Below are positions 1 through 7,171 of a stretch of DNA of 16,686 nt, piece after piece (the stretch's first letter is position 1; each line of letters begins with the position of its first letter). The notes under the pieces are model-generated. The model saw only the letters and a program-made list of their open reading frames with translations. It searched no databases and was not told the origin of the DNA. The DNA is from Firmicutes bacterium UBA1535. Its GTDB lineage: Bacteria > Bacillota > Clostridia > Tissierellales > Sedimentibacteraceae. The stretch is from contig DCPV01000074.1 in assembly GCA_002323775.1 (NCBI GenBank), positions 1 to 16,686 on the forward strand, written 5' to 3'. The position numbers were made by a program, and so were the translations under genes.

Positions 1-101
1 AATACTGGTATCAAATTATTCAAAGCATTAATTAGATATCTGTATTATATATAGTTAGATAATATCATAAATAAGAATAATTGTAAAATATAATTTTATT
101 T

Positions 102-130
102 TTGTATTTTAAACTAATTTGTGGTATAAT
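102..130 (+). promoter_or_regulatory. sigma-A promoter with extended -10, upstream of the DUF512-der operon
   Basis: The -10 hexamer TATAAT at 125-130 is preceded by TGG at 122-124, an extended -10 (TGn). A weak -35, TTGTAT at 102-107, lies at 17 bp spacing. Transcription should start near 137, giving a leader of about 147 nt before the ATG at 284. The -35 matches only 3 of 6 consensus bases, so the extended -10 carries the call. Bases 1-100 show no gene; the first frame stays open from base 1 to a TAG at 52-54 and could be the last codons of an upstream gene, but it is too short to identify. Confidence 0.6.
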
Positions 131-139
131 AATCCTTAT

Positions 140-237
140 CATAAGCTTATTTGAGCTTTGGTGAATATCAAATAGCTTACAAGTCTTACAGGCATTGCAT
201 AGCAAAGATTTGACAGCAAAGACCTTAATGGCTTATG
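140..237 (+). promoter_or_regulatory. Candidate structured 5' leader RNA (three-way junction)
   Basis: The leader can fold into a nested arrangement. P1 pairs CATAAGC (140-146) with GCTTATG (231-237). P2 pairs 148-154 with 168-174 (7 bp, 13-nt loop). P3 pairs 181-187 with 219-226, with one bulged C at 224. Within the P3 loop TTGC (195-198) can pair with GCAA (202-205). A direct repeat AGCAAAGA occurs at 201-208 and 215-222. No terminator hairpin follows, so any control would act on translation or stability. The sequence is AT-rich and stems can arise by chance. It matches no riboswitch class that I recognise. Confidence 0.3.
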
Positions 238-283
238 TTATACATAAATAGCTAAAACGTATTATAAAAAGAGAAGGAAAAAC

Positions 284-1654
284 ATGATAATAAATAAAAT
301 TGTAAATGTGCTAAGAAATAGCATAGCACAGGAGCTTGAAATTGAAGCCGGCGATGAACTGATAAGTGTAAACGGAGCTAGCATACAGGATTATATAGAT
401 TATAAATTTCAAATTTCTGACTATGAAATAGTGCTTGAAATAAAAAAGCCAAATGGCGAAATTTGGGAGTTAGAAATTGAAAAAGAATATGATGAGGACT
501 TAGGAATTATTTTTGAAAATCCTTTAATGGACAATATAAAGGTTTGTAAAAATAATTGCATATTTTGCTTTATTGACCAAATGCCAAGAGGTATGAGAAA
601 AACTCTTTACCTAAAGGATGATGATACAAGATTATCATTTTTATATGGAAATTTTATAACATTGACTAACTTATCGGATGATGAGATAGAGAGAATTATA
701 AGATATAGAATAAGTCCTATCAAGGTTTCTGTACACGCAACTGATTTGAATGTAAGAAATGAAATGATGGGCAAAAATGACGGAAAAGACATAATGTTTT
801 ATTTAAAGAAGCTAAGTGATGCAGAAATTACTGTTGATTGTCAAATAGTTCTATGTAGAAATATAAATGACAGGGATGTTTTAAATAATACTATTGATGA
901 TTTAGTAAAGCTTTATCCAAATGTCAGAAGTGTTGCTGTTGTTCCTGTTGGCTTAACAGATTATAGAGAAAGATTATATAATCTTGAAAAATTTGATAGA
1001 GAAAGTTCTTTAGAGCTAATAAGTCAAGTAGAAAAAAAGCAAAAGGATTTATTGAAGCGATATGGAACAAGATTTGTGTTTATAGCCGATGAATTTTATG
1101 TTTTAAGCCAAAGTGAATTTCCTGTATATTCTGATTACGAGGAATTTGATCAGATAGAAAATGGGATAGGCTTATTCAGACTTTTGGAGAGAGAAGTAGA
1201 TGATAGCTTGAAAAATTTGAAAAAAGCAAATACTTCCAGCTCAAAAAAAAGCAATCTTAACAATGAGAACACTTGTGAACTAGACAAAAAATCTTCTAAA
1301 AAATTCACAATTGTAACTGGTGTAGCAGCATATGAGCTTATGTCTAAGCTTGTTAGTCGAATTTCTGAAAAAACAGGTATAGAAATTGAGGTTGTGAAAA
1401 TAATTAATGATTGCTTTGGTAAAAATATTACTGTCGCAGGCTTGGTAACAGGCAATGACATAATAAATCAGCTAAAAGGAAAGGGATACGAAAATCTAAT
1501 TATACCAAAGGTAATGGTAGAATTTGAGGATAGTATATTCCTTGATGATGTTAAAATTGAGGATTTAGAAAAAGAACTAAACACAAAGGTATATGTATGT
1601 GAAGTAAATGGAAAAGATTTGGTAAATTTATTAGTGAATGAGAGAGGAAGATAA
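284..1654 (+). CDS. DUF512 family PDZ / radical-SAM-like protein
   Basis: A 456-residue protein of the DUF512 family; its biochemical function is unknown to me. Three parts are visible. Residues about 1-65 are a PDZ-like domain ([10 protein letters not shown] at 22-31). A radical-SAM-type segment follows with a CX3CX2C cluster (C88, C92, C95 in [10 protein letters not shown]) that would bind a [4Fe-4S] cluster. The C-terminal DUF512 domain resumes with [13 protein letters not shown] lysine/serine/asparagine-rich low-complexity stretch around residues 310-340 separates the middle from the last part and looks like a linker. The ATG at 284 is set by AGAAGG at 272-277 with a 6-nt spacer. The gene ends one base before the der start, so the two are almost certainly co-transcribed, and this pairing is common in Clostridia. 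The link to Der suggests, without proving it, a role near ribosome or RNA metabolism. Confidence 0.9.
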   Translation: MIINKIVNVLRNSIAQELEIEAGDELISVNGASIQDYIDYKFQISDYEIVLEIKKPNGEIWELEIEKEYDEDLGIIFENPLMDNIKVCKNNCIFCFIDQMPRGMRKTLYLKDDDTRLSFLYGNFITLTNLSDDEIERIIRYRISPIKVSVHATDLNVRNEMMGKNDGKDIMFYLKKLSDAEITVDCQIVLCRNINDRDVLNNTIDDLVKLYPNVRSVAVVPVGLTDYRERLYNLEKFDRESSLELISQVEKKQKDLLKRYGTRFVFIADEFYVLSQSEFPVYSDYEEFDQIENGIGLFRLLEREVDDSLKNLKKANTSSSKKSNLNNENTCELDKKSSKKFTIVTGVAAYELMSKLVSRISEKTGIEIEVVKIINDCFGKNITVAGLVTGNDIINQLKGKGYENLIIPKVMVEFEDSIFLDDVKIEDLEKELNTKVYVCEVNGKDLVNLLVNERGR

Positions 1655-1655
1655 A

Positions 1656-2975
1656 ATGGCAAGACCGATAGTTACTATAGTTGGAAGACCTAATGTTGGT
1701 AAGTCAACGCTTTTTAATAGATTAGCAGGAAAGAGGATAGCAATAACAGAGGATACCCCTGGTGTTACAAGAGATAGAATTTACGCAGAATGTGAATGGC
1801 TAGATAATCATTTTACATTAATTGACACAGGAGGAATTGAACCAAATACAGAAGATACAATATTTGTTCAGATGCGTAAACAGGCTGAGATAGCAATTGA
1901 TATGGCAGATGTTATACTTTTCATGGTTGATGGTAAGGAAGGCATAACGGGTGCAGACTATGAAGTTGCACAAATGCTTAGAAAATCAAAAAAAGAAATA
2001 TTACTTATTTGCAATAAAATTGATAAATTTGTAGACGAGGATAACATATTTGAATTCTACAATCTTGGGCTTGGTGATCCAATTTCAATTTCATCTGCTG
2101 AAGCCTTGGGACTTGGAGATTTATTGGATATAATAATTTCTAAATTCAAGGATTACCACGATATAGAGGAAGATAAGGATAAAACCAAGATAGCTGTTAT
2201 TGGAAAGCCAAATGCAGGTAAATCTTCGATAATAAACCGAATAGTCGGACAGGAAAGAGTAATAGTAAGCGATATACCCGGAACGACAAGAGATGCGATA
2301 GATACAGAGTTTGAGCAAGACGGTAAAAAATACACACTTATTGATACCGCTGGAATCAGAAAGAAAAGTAAAATATCTGAAAATATAGAGAGATACAGTG
2401 TAGTTAGATCATATGCAGCTGTTGAAAGAGCAGATGTTTGTCTGTTAGTCATAGATGCTGTAGATGGTGTAACAGAGCAGGATGCAAGAATTGCAGGTTA
2501 CTCACATGAAAATGGCAAAGGCATGGTTATCATATTGAACAAATGGGATTTGATTGATAAGGATAATAAATCATTCAACAAATATGTAGAAGAAGTCAGA
2601 AATAACCTTGCATACTTAGAGTATGCTCCAATACTTACTATGTCTGCACTTACTGGACAAAGAGCAAACAAGCTTTTAGAGATGGTAGATGAGGTTATGG
2701 AGTTTAGAAATCTAAGAATTTCTACAGGAATATTGAATGACATAATAACAGAAGCAGTTCTTATGAACCCTCCAAGAAGTGTTAAGGGTAAAAGACTTAA
2801 AATTTACTATGCTACTCAAGTAAGTGTAGCTCCACCAAAATTTGTCATCTTCTGCAATGACAGTGAATTGGTACATTTTTCTTATGTTAGATACATAGAA
2901 AACAAGATAAGAGAAAACTATGAGTATAAGGGAAATCCTATTACTATAGAGTTTAAAAATAGAAGTGAAAAATAA
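1656..2975 (+). CDS. der: Ribosome biogenesis GTPase Der (EngA)
   Basis: A 439-residue tandem-GTPase protein, close to the usual 436 or so. Der is essential for late assembly of the 50S subunit. The first G domain has GRPNVGKS (10-17), DTGG (57-60) and NKID (120-123). The second has GKPNAGKS (183-190), DTAG (230-233) and NKWD (295-298). The C-terminal part from about 345 is the KH-like RNA-binding domain and ends in a basic tail. I chose the ATG at 1656 because AGAGAGGAAG (1641-1650) lies 5-8 nt upstream and the protein then starts [15 protein letters not shown] as in other Der proteins; an in-frame ATG at 1638 would put that SD inside the gene. One base separates it from the preceding stop codon. 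Confidence 0.97.
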   Translation: MARPIVTIVGRPNVGKSTLFNRLAGKRIAITEDTPGVTRDRIYAECEWLDNHFTLIDTGGIEPNTEDTIFVQMRKQAEIAIDMADVILFMVDGKEGITGADYEVAQMLRKSKKEILLICNKIDKFVDEDNIFEFYNLGLGDPISISSAEALGLGDLLDIIISKFKDYHDIEEDKDKTKIAVIGKPNAGKSSIINRIVGQERVIVSDIPGTTRDAIDTEFEQDGKKYTLIDTAGIRKKSKISENIERYSVVRSYAAVERADVCLLVIDAVDGVTEQDARIAGYSHENGKGMVIILNKWDLIDKDNKSFNKYVEEVRNNLAYLEYAPILTMSALTGQRANKLLEMVDEVMEFRNLRISTGILNDIITEAVLMNPPRSVKGKRLKIYYATQVSVAPPKFVIFCNDSELVHFSYVRYIENKIRENYEYKGNPITIEFKNRSEK

Positions 2976-3004
2976 AAATATAAGAAGGTGGGGATTAAAG
3001 TCAA

Positions 3005-3583
3005 ATGAAATTAATATTAGTTGCTATTATAGCATATTTAATCGGTAACATTTCTTTTTCATTATTGATTAGCAAAATATTTTTTAAGGATGATGTAAGA
3101 AATCATGGAAGTGGAAACGCTGGTTCTACTAACATGATAAGAGCCTTTGGATTTAAAATAGGTGTAATTACATTTATTGGAGATGTACTAAAAGGTATGC
3201 TGGCAGCATATATAGGATTGCTTATAGCTGGAAAAGATGGCTCTTACATAGCAGGAATTTCAGTAATTATGGGTCATAACTGGCCTGTGTTTATGAAGTT
3301 TAAAGGCGGTAAGGGAGTTGCTACAACTATAGGTATGCTATTTGTAGTTTTGCCTTGGATAACTCTTATATGCTTTATAATTGGAATATCAATAGCTTTT
3401 GCCGGAAGAATAGTTTCTATCGGCTCGTTGATAGGTGTTACTTTATCAGCCATAGTAGCCATATCTAGGCATTATTATGATATTAAGCTAGTTATGTTTG
3501 CTTTGATATATGCAGGTATGTGCTTATTTACACATAGAGAGAACATAAGGAGACTAATTAAGGGCGAAGAAAAGAAGCTTTAA
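3005..3583 (+). CDS. plsY: Acyl-phosphate:glycerol-3-phosphate acyltransferase PlsY
   Basis: A 192-residue integral membrane protein with about five hydrophobic helices. PlsY transfers an acyl group from acyl-phosphate to sn-glycerol-3-phosphate, making lysophosphatidic acid, the first membrane step of phospholipid synthesis. All family signatures are present: HGSGNAGSTN (34-43, phosphate binding), GHNWPVF (90-96) and KFKGGKGVATT (98-108). The SD is AAGGTGGGG near 2985-2993, with a somewhat long spacer of 11-12 nt to the ATG. The gene follows der by 29 nt and precedes gpsA, which makes its substrate. The length is normal and nothing is missing. Confidence 0.97.
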   Translation: MKLILVAIIAYLIGNISFSLLISKIFFKDDVRNHGSGNAGSTNMIRAFGFKIGVITFIGDVLKGMLAAYIGLLIAGKDGSYIAGISVIMGHNWPVFMKFKGGKGVATTIGMLFVVLPWITLICFIIGISIAFAGRIVSIGSLIGVTLSAIVAISRHYYDIKLVMFALIYAGMCLFTHRENIRRLIKGEEKKL

Positions 3584-3665
3584 ATGAAAAACAATTTATC
3601 AAGATTGACTAATCATACTTTATTTAGAATTTAAAAATATAACTTAAATTATTGTGAGGTGCATA

Positions 3666-4655
3666 ATGAAAAAAATTGCTGTGTTAGGCGGAGGAAGCTG
3701 GGGAACAGCTTTATCAAAGGTACTATGTGAAAATGGACATGGTGTTAAGGTTTGGCTAAGAGACGAAGCCCAATGCAATGATATAAGAAAAACGAGAATT
3801 AATAATAAGTATCTTCCAGATGTTATACTTCCAAGCAACTTATATTTTACTACAGATATGGAGGAAGCCCTAGGAGATAGTGAAATAATTGTCAATGTTA
3901 TACCAACACAAAATATACGCAAGGTTTTTGATAAAATACCTAAAGAATTTATTAAGAATAAAATCATAATCAATTGTTCCAAGGGAATAGAGCTTGGAAC
4001 ACATTATTTGATATCAGATATTATAAAAGAGGAAAGTATAGACTGTGACTATGTGATACTTTCAGGACCTTCACATGCAGAGGAGTTAGGTCGTGGCTTA
4101 GCAACAGCTGTAACAGTAGCCTCTGAATCAGAGGAGGCGGCAAAGACTGCTCAAGATATCTTTATGACAAGCTATTTTAGAGTATATACAAGTCGGGATG
4201 TAAAGGGAGTAGAGCTGGGCGGAGCACTTAAAAACATAATAGCTCTTGGAGCAGGAATATCAGATGGAGTTGGCTATGGCGACAATGCAAAAGCAGCTCT
4301 GATGACAAGAGGAATCCTAGAGATATCAAGGCTAGGTACTTGTTTTGGTGCGGAATTATCAACATTCCAAGGACTATCAGGAGTAGGTGACTTAATAGCA
4401 ACCTGTACAAGCCAGCACAGCAGAAACAGAAATGCAGGATTCTTAATAGGTCAGGGACTGAAAAAAGACGAAGCAATTGAAAAAATAGGAATGGTAGTTG
4501 AAGGAATAACAACAACATACGCAGCCTATGAGCTAGCAAAGGAAAATAACGTAGATATGCCAATAACCTATGCAATGCACGACATACTAGAAAACTCAAC
4601 AGATGTAAAGGAAACAGTGACAAGGTTAATGCTTAGAGAAAAAAAGGACGAGTAA
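3666..4655 (+). CDS. gpsA: NAD(P)-dependent glycerol-3-phosphate dehydrogenase
   Basis: A 329-residue cytoplasmic enzyme that reduces dihydroxyacetone phosphate to sn-glycerol-3-phosphate for phospholipid synthesis. The Rossmann fingerprint GGGSWG is at 8-13. Further signatures are SKGIE (105-109), SGPSHAEE (133-140), the catalytic lysine K189 in GALKN, and the C-terminal GDLIATCTS / SRNRNAG region. I chose the ATG at 3666, with GAGGTG just upstream (3656-3661); the GTG at 3654 lies within that SD. The 82-nt gap after plsY has no terminator, so plsY-gpsA read-through is likely. No canonical terminator follows; the next hairpin (4738-4776) lacks a T tract. Confidence 0.97.
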   Translation: MKKIAVLGGGSWGTALSKVLCENGHGVKVWLRDEAQCNDIRKTRINNKYLPDVILPSNLYFTTDMEEALGDSEIIVNVIPTQNIRKVFDKIPKEFIKNKIIINCSKGIELGTHYLISDIIKEESIDCDYVILSGPSHAEELGRGLATAVTVASESEEAAKTAQDIFMTSYFRVYTSRDVKGVELGGALKNIIALGAGISDGVGYGDNAKAALMTRGILEISRLGTCFGAELSTFQGLSGVGDLIATCTSQHSRNRNAGFLIGQGLKKDEAIEKIGMVVEGITTTYAAYELAKENNVDMPITYAMHDILENSTDVKETVTRLMLREKKDE

Positions 4656-4680
4656 GTATTATTTATAATATTACATATCA

Positions 4681-4709
4681 TCATGAATTAAACTGTTTTA
4701 TTATACAAT
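4681..4709 (+). promoter_or_regulatory. Possible sigma-E-like promoter upstream of the lipoprotein protease
   Basis: TATACAAT at 4702-4709 differs at one position from the sigma-E -10 consensus CATACAAT. Fourteen bases upstream, TCATGAA (4681-4687) matches only the TCAT half of the sigma-E -35. No sigma-A -35 of the TTGACA type sits at the right distance. If real, it would place the lipoprotein under mother-cell control, like the neighbouring spoIVA. The -35 match is poor, so this is only a candidate. Confidence 0.25.
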
Positions 4710-4737
4710 ATCATTTAGTTAAATTATTTTCAATATA

Positions 4738-4776
4738 AGATTTTCTCAAATATTTAATAAATATCTGAGAAAATCT
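4738..4776 (+). other. Long hairpin without T tract in the leader of the protease gene
   Basis: AGATTTTCTCA (4738-4748) pairs with TGAGAAAATCT (4766-4776). Past an A/C mismatch the stem continues with ATATTT (4750-4755) and AAATAT (4759-4764), leaving a 3-nt loop. The + strand continues with AAAAAATTG rather than a run of T, and the - strand side has no T run either, so it is not a standard intrinsic terminator. It lies 18-35 nt before the SD of the lipoprotein gene and may protect or pause the mRNA, or be a weak gpsA terminator. Confidence 0.45.
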
Positions 4777-4810
4777 AAAAAATTGTTTAAGTGAGGGGGA
4801 GGAGTATATT

Positions 4811-6937
4811 ATGAATTATAAAAAGGTTTTAATACCTATATACTTTATTGTTTTATTAATTTTAAGTAGTTGTACTTTTAGAAGTGAGAACGCATTAAAA
4901 CAGGTAAAATACAATGTGACACAAGGCTCTAACTATAAAGACTTTGTTCAGCCTGGCAATGCGAGGATAGAATTTTTGAGTTTATCAACTGAATCTATTA
5001 GCTATTATTTTGAAGTTTACAAATATACCGAGGAACAAAGACTTGATTTTATAAATAAGGTAGAAATTCTTCGTAATTACTTAGAAAATGAAAGCGAGGT
5101 ATCCTTTGAAAATAAGTTATCTATTTATATTAGTGAAGATAACACTCTCCAAGGAATTGATGGAAAGCTTTTTTTAAATGAATTATCTATAAATTCCATT
5201 GATTCTACAATTGCTTTTTTACAAGCACTATTTGGAGCAAATAGTAATTATGGCTTGTGCTATGGTATTGCTATTTATATAAATGAGAAATTGTATAATG
5301 ATACTTCTACAAGTAACATATCTATTGAAGAATTAGGAAAATTCTATTCAATAGATGAAAATATAATTCTAATGGATTTGACAATTCCAGTATTTAAAGA
5401 TGTGTATTTCACTGGAGAACAAAACAATTATGCGTATGAAACAGCGTATCATTTTACTAAGGATTTAATTAAAAGAAAAGGCTTTAAGGATACAATAAAT
5501 CTGTTAAATAATTCATCAAAGCTGGACATAAGCTTTGATATTGAATATACAAATAAAAAAAATACTTGGTTAAAAAGTATAGGGGCATTACAAACGTGTG
5601 CAGAACCAATAGTTCCTTTAAGATATGAATTAATAATAGGTAATAAAGCAAAAACTTATCCATATGTAATAAATTCGCCTTCAATTAACTCTTATTTTAC
5701 TATTAAAGAAGGTGAGCTAAGACGTGAAGGTGTTATAATGGACTATGCTTATATTAAATATTACTTAGAAATGTATGAGCAGGATATTTCAGCGCTTAAA
5801 AAATATTTAGAACCATATTTTGATACAAATAAAGAAGTAATTGATTGTTATTTTGGAGAAGATAAAAGGCAAAGGAATTATTTTAGTGGAAATTTAATTA
5901 AATATGTCACTCCACTAAGGAGAGGAGTTCACGAATACGTGCATTACCTTACTTTATTTGATTATAGGGATGCTGTAGAAAGAAATAAGGATAACGCTTC
6001 TGGATGGTTAACCGAGGGGCTTGCAGATTACTGTGATAGTTATTTAGAAGATAAAGATGTTTATAGAATGAAAACTGAAGTATTTAATAAAAATATTAAT
6101 TACTCTGTTAAGAGTTTATACAATAAAAATTTTGTTGATGTTGATGAAAAATCTAATGAAAGCTATATAAAATTTTATCAAGAGCTTTATGCATATATTG
6201 AAAGTAGGAACAGTATTGATTATAAAAATAGTATTGCACGTTTTTATAGTGAAGGCACGCTATATGAAGAATATGAAAAGGAAGGTAGAGACTTAAGTTA
6301 TGCCGAGGCAAGTTCACTGGTAGATTACTTAATAAACACGTATGGGGAAGATAAATTCTTTCAATTATATAAGGAATATTCAAAATTAAATGAAATATAT
6401 GGTAAAACATATGAAGAACTGTTGAAAGAGTGGAAAAATGAACTTAATAATAGATATAAATTTGATTGTTTTTTAGGACCAGAGAATTTTAAAATTCCAT
6501 TCTTTGATAACAGTGAAGCATATATGGAATCAACTAGTTCATTTATTGACATTTTGGGTGGTCATACATATGAGTATGTATACTGTGGATCAGGATTTAA
6601 CAAGGATAACGAATTAAACCCAGAATTAAATGAGTTTGAAGGACTTGATTTAAAAGGTAAAATTGCATTGATAAAGCAAGATGATATGTATTCTTTTTTT
6701 TACTTTTACAAACAAGTTAATAATGCAGCTAAAGCAGGGGCCATAGGGGTAATTGTCTATAGTGATGAGCCTATATCAATATATGGCGCTGAATATTTAA
6801 AAGGAACAACAGCAAATATTCCAACAGTTGACATATCAGCAAAAGATGGAAAATATCTCAAGGAAGCTAAAGACAAAAGAATTACAATAGATAAAGACTT
6901 TTTTGGAATTATTGATAATAGTTCAACAGAAGATTGA
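4811..6937 (+). CDS. Lipoprotein zinc metalloprotease (gluzincin-type HEXXH) with C-terminal PA domain
   Basis: A 708-residue protein of no family I can name as a whole. It opens with a lipoprotein signal: two lysines, a hydrophobic stretch and lipobox LSS|C with Cys21 as the lipidated residue, so it should be anchored outside the membrane. Residues about 25-350 are not recognised. HEYVH (374-378) is an HEXXH zinc motif, and E402 in WLTEGLADY, 24 residues later, fits the third ligand of gluzincins (clan MA). Residues about 585-700 form a PA domain (LDLKGKIALI, then AAKAGAIGVIVYSDEP and IPTVDISAKDG), which in other proteases helps bind substrate. A strong SD (AGGGGGAGGAG at 4794-4804) precedes the ATG. 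Stop codons TGA-TAA are in tandem and a terminator follows, so it is its own unit between gpsA and spoIVA. The substrate is unknown; a pseudo-enzyme is unlikely because all three ligands are present. Confidence 0.75.
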   Translation: MNYKKVLIPIYFIVLLILSSCTFRSENALKQVKYNVTQGSNYKDFVQPGNARIEFLSLSTESISYYFEVYKYTEEQRLDFINKVEILRNYLENESEVSFENKLSIYISEDNTLQGIDGKLFLNELSINSIDSTIAFLQALFGANSNYGLCYGIAIYINEKLYNDTSTSNISIEELGKFYSIDENIILMDLTIPVFKDVYFTGEQNNYAYETAYHFTKDLIKRKGFKDTINLLNNSSKLDISFDIEYTNKKNTWLKSIGALQTCAEPIVPLRYELIIGNKAKTYPYVINSPSINSYFTIKEGELRREGVIMDYAYIKYYLEMYEQDISALKKYLEPYFDTNKEVIDCYFGEDKRQRNYFSGNLIKYVTPLRRGVHEYVHYLTLFDYRDAVERNKDNASGWLTEGLADYCDSYLEDKDVYRMKTEVFNKNINYSVKSLYNKNFVDVDEKSNESYIKFYQELYAYIESRNSIDYKNSIARFYSEGTLYEEYEKEGRDLSYAEASSLVDYLINTYGEDKFFQLYKEYSKLNEIYGKTYEELLKEWKNELNNRYKFDCFLGPENFKIPFFDNSEAYMESTSSFIDILGGHTYEYVYCGSGFNKDNELNPELNEFEGLDLKGKIALIKQDDMYSFFYFYKQVNNAAKAGAIGVIVYSDEPISIYGAEYLKGTTANIPTVDISAKDGKYLKEAKDKRITIDKDFFGIIDNSSTED

Positions 6938-6943
6938 TAAATG

Positions 6944-6969
6944 AGGCATTTTTTATTAAATGCCTTTTT
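6944..6969 (+). terminator. Rho-independent terminator after the lipoprotein gene
   Basis: AGGCATTT (6944-6951) pairs with AAATGCCT (6958-6965) around a 6-nt loop, followed by TTTTT and then CATTTTT. It starts 7 nt after the TGA stop and isolates the protease gene from spoIVA. Confidence 0.8.
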
Positions 6970-7111
6970 CATTTTTATGTGCATAATTATTAAAATAGAT
7001 AATAATATTATTTATTAAGCGATATAGAACTTAACTTATAGATTACTGTACATATAGTTATATCAATCGCAAAAAACCAAAGTTTTAATTTATTTAGCTA
7101 TCTTTAATTTG

Positions 7112-7140
7112 TCATAATTCAAATTATATATACATATAAA
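7112..7140 (+). promoter_or_regulatory. Sigma-E-type promoter of spoIVA
   Basis: TCATAAT (7112-7118) resembles the sigma-E -35 (KMATATT), and CATATAAA (7133-7140) resembles the -10 (CATACAnT), at the expected 14-bp spacing. The start point would be near 7147, giving a leader of about 13 nt before GGGGGG at 7160-7165. spoIVA is a known sigma-E gene in Bacillus subtilis, and the position relative to the SD fits. No sigma-A promoter competes here. Confidence 0.6.
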
Positions 7141-7171
7141 TTAATTGTATATTATTATAGGGGGGATTATT

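Noticed and set aside
191..226. Resemblance to a c-di-GMP-I (GEMM) riboswitch core (ACAGGCA, then GACAGCAAAGACC)
   Set aside because: The conserved GGCAAACC and GACGCAAAGC segments are not intact and the paired architecture does not fit; only loose similarity remains.
3605..3630. TTGACT and TAGAAT as a gpsA promoter
   Set aside because: The two elements are only 14 bp apart, too close for sigma-A, and plsY-gpsA read-through explains expression.
3584..3634. 16-codon ATG frame directly after the plsY stop
   Set aside because: It has no SD beyond a run of A/G, no conserved feature, and is short enough to occur by chance in AT-rich spacer.
4228..4623. 131-codon open frame on the - strand inside gpsA
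   Set aside because: It is antisense to a highly conserved enzyme, leucine-rich from codon bias on the other strand, and has no SD or family signature.
7145..7171. TTG at 7145 as the spoIVA start
   Set aside because: It has no SD, would place the GGGGGG SD inside the coding region, adds nine residues absent from SpoIVA, and coincides with the predicted transcription start.
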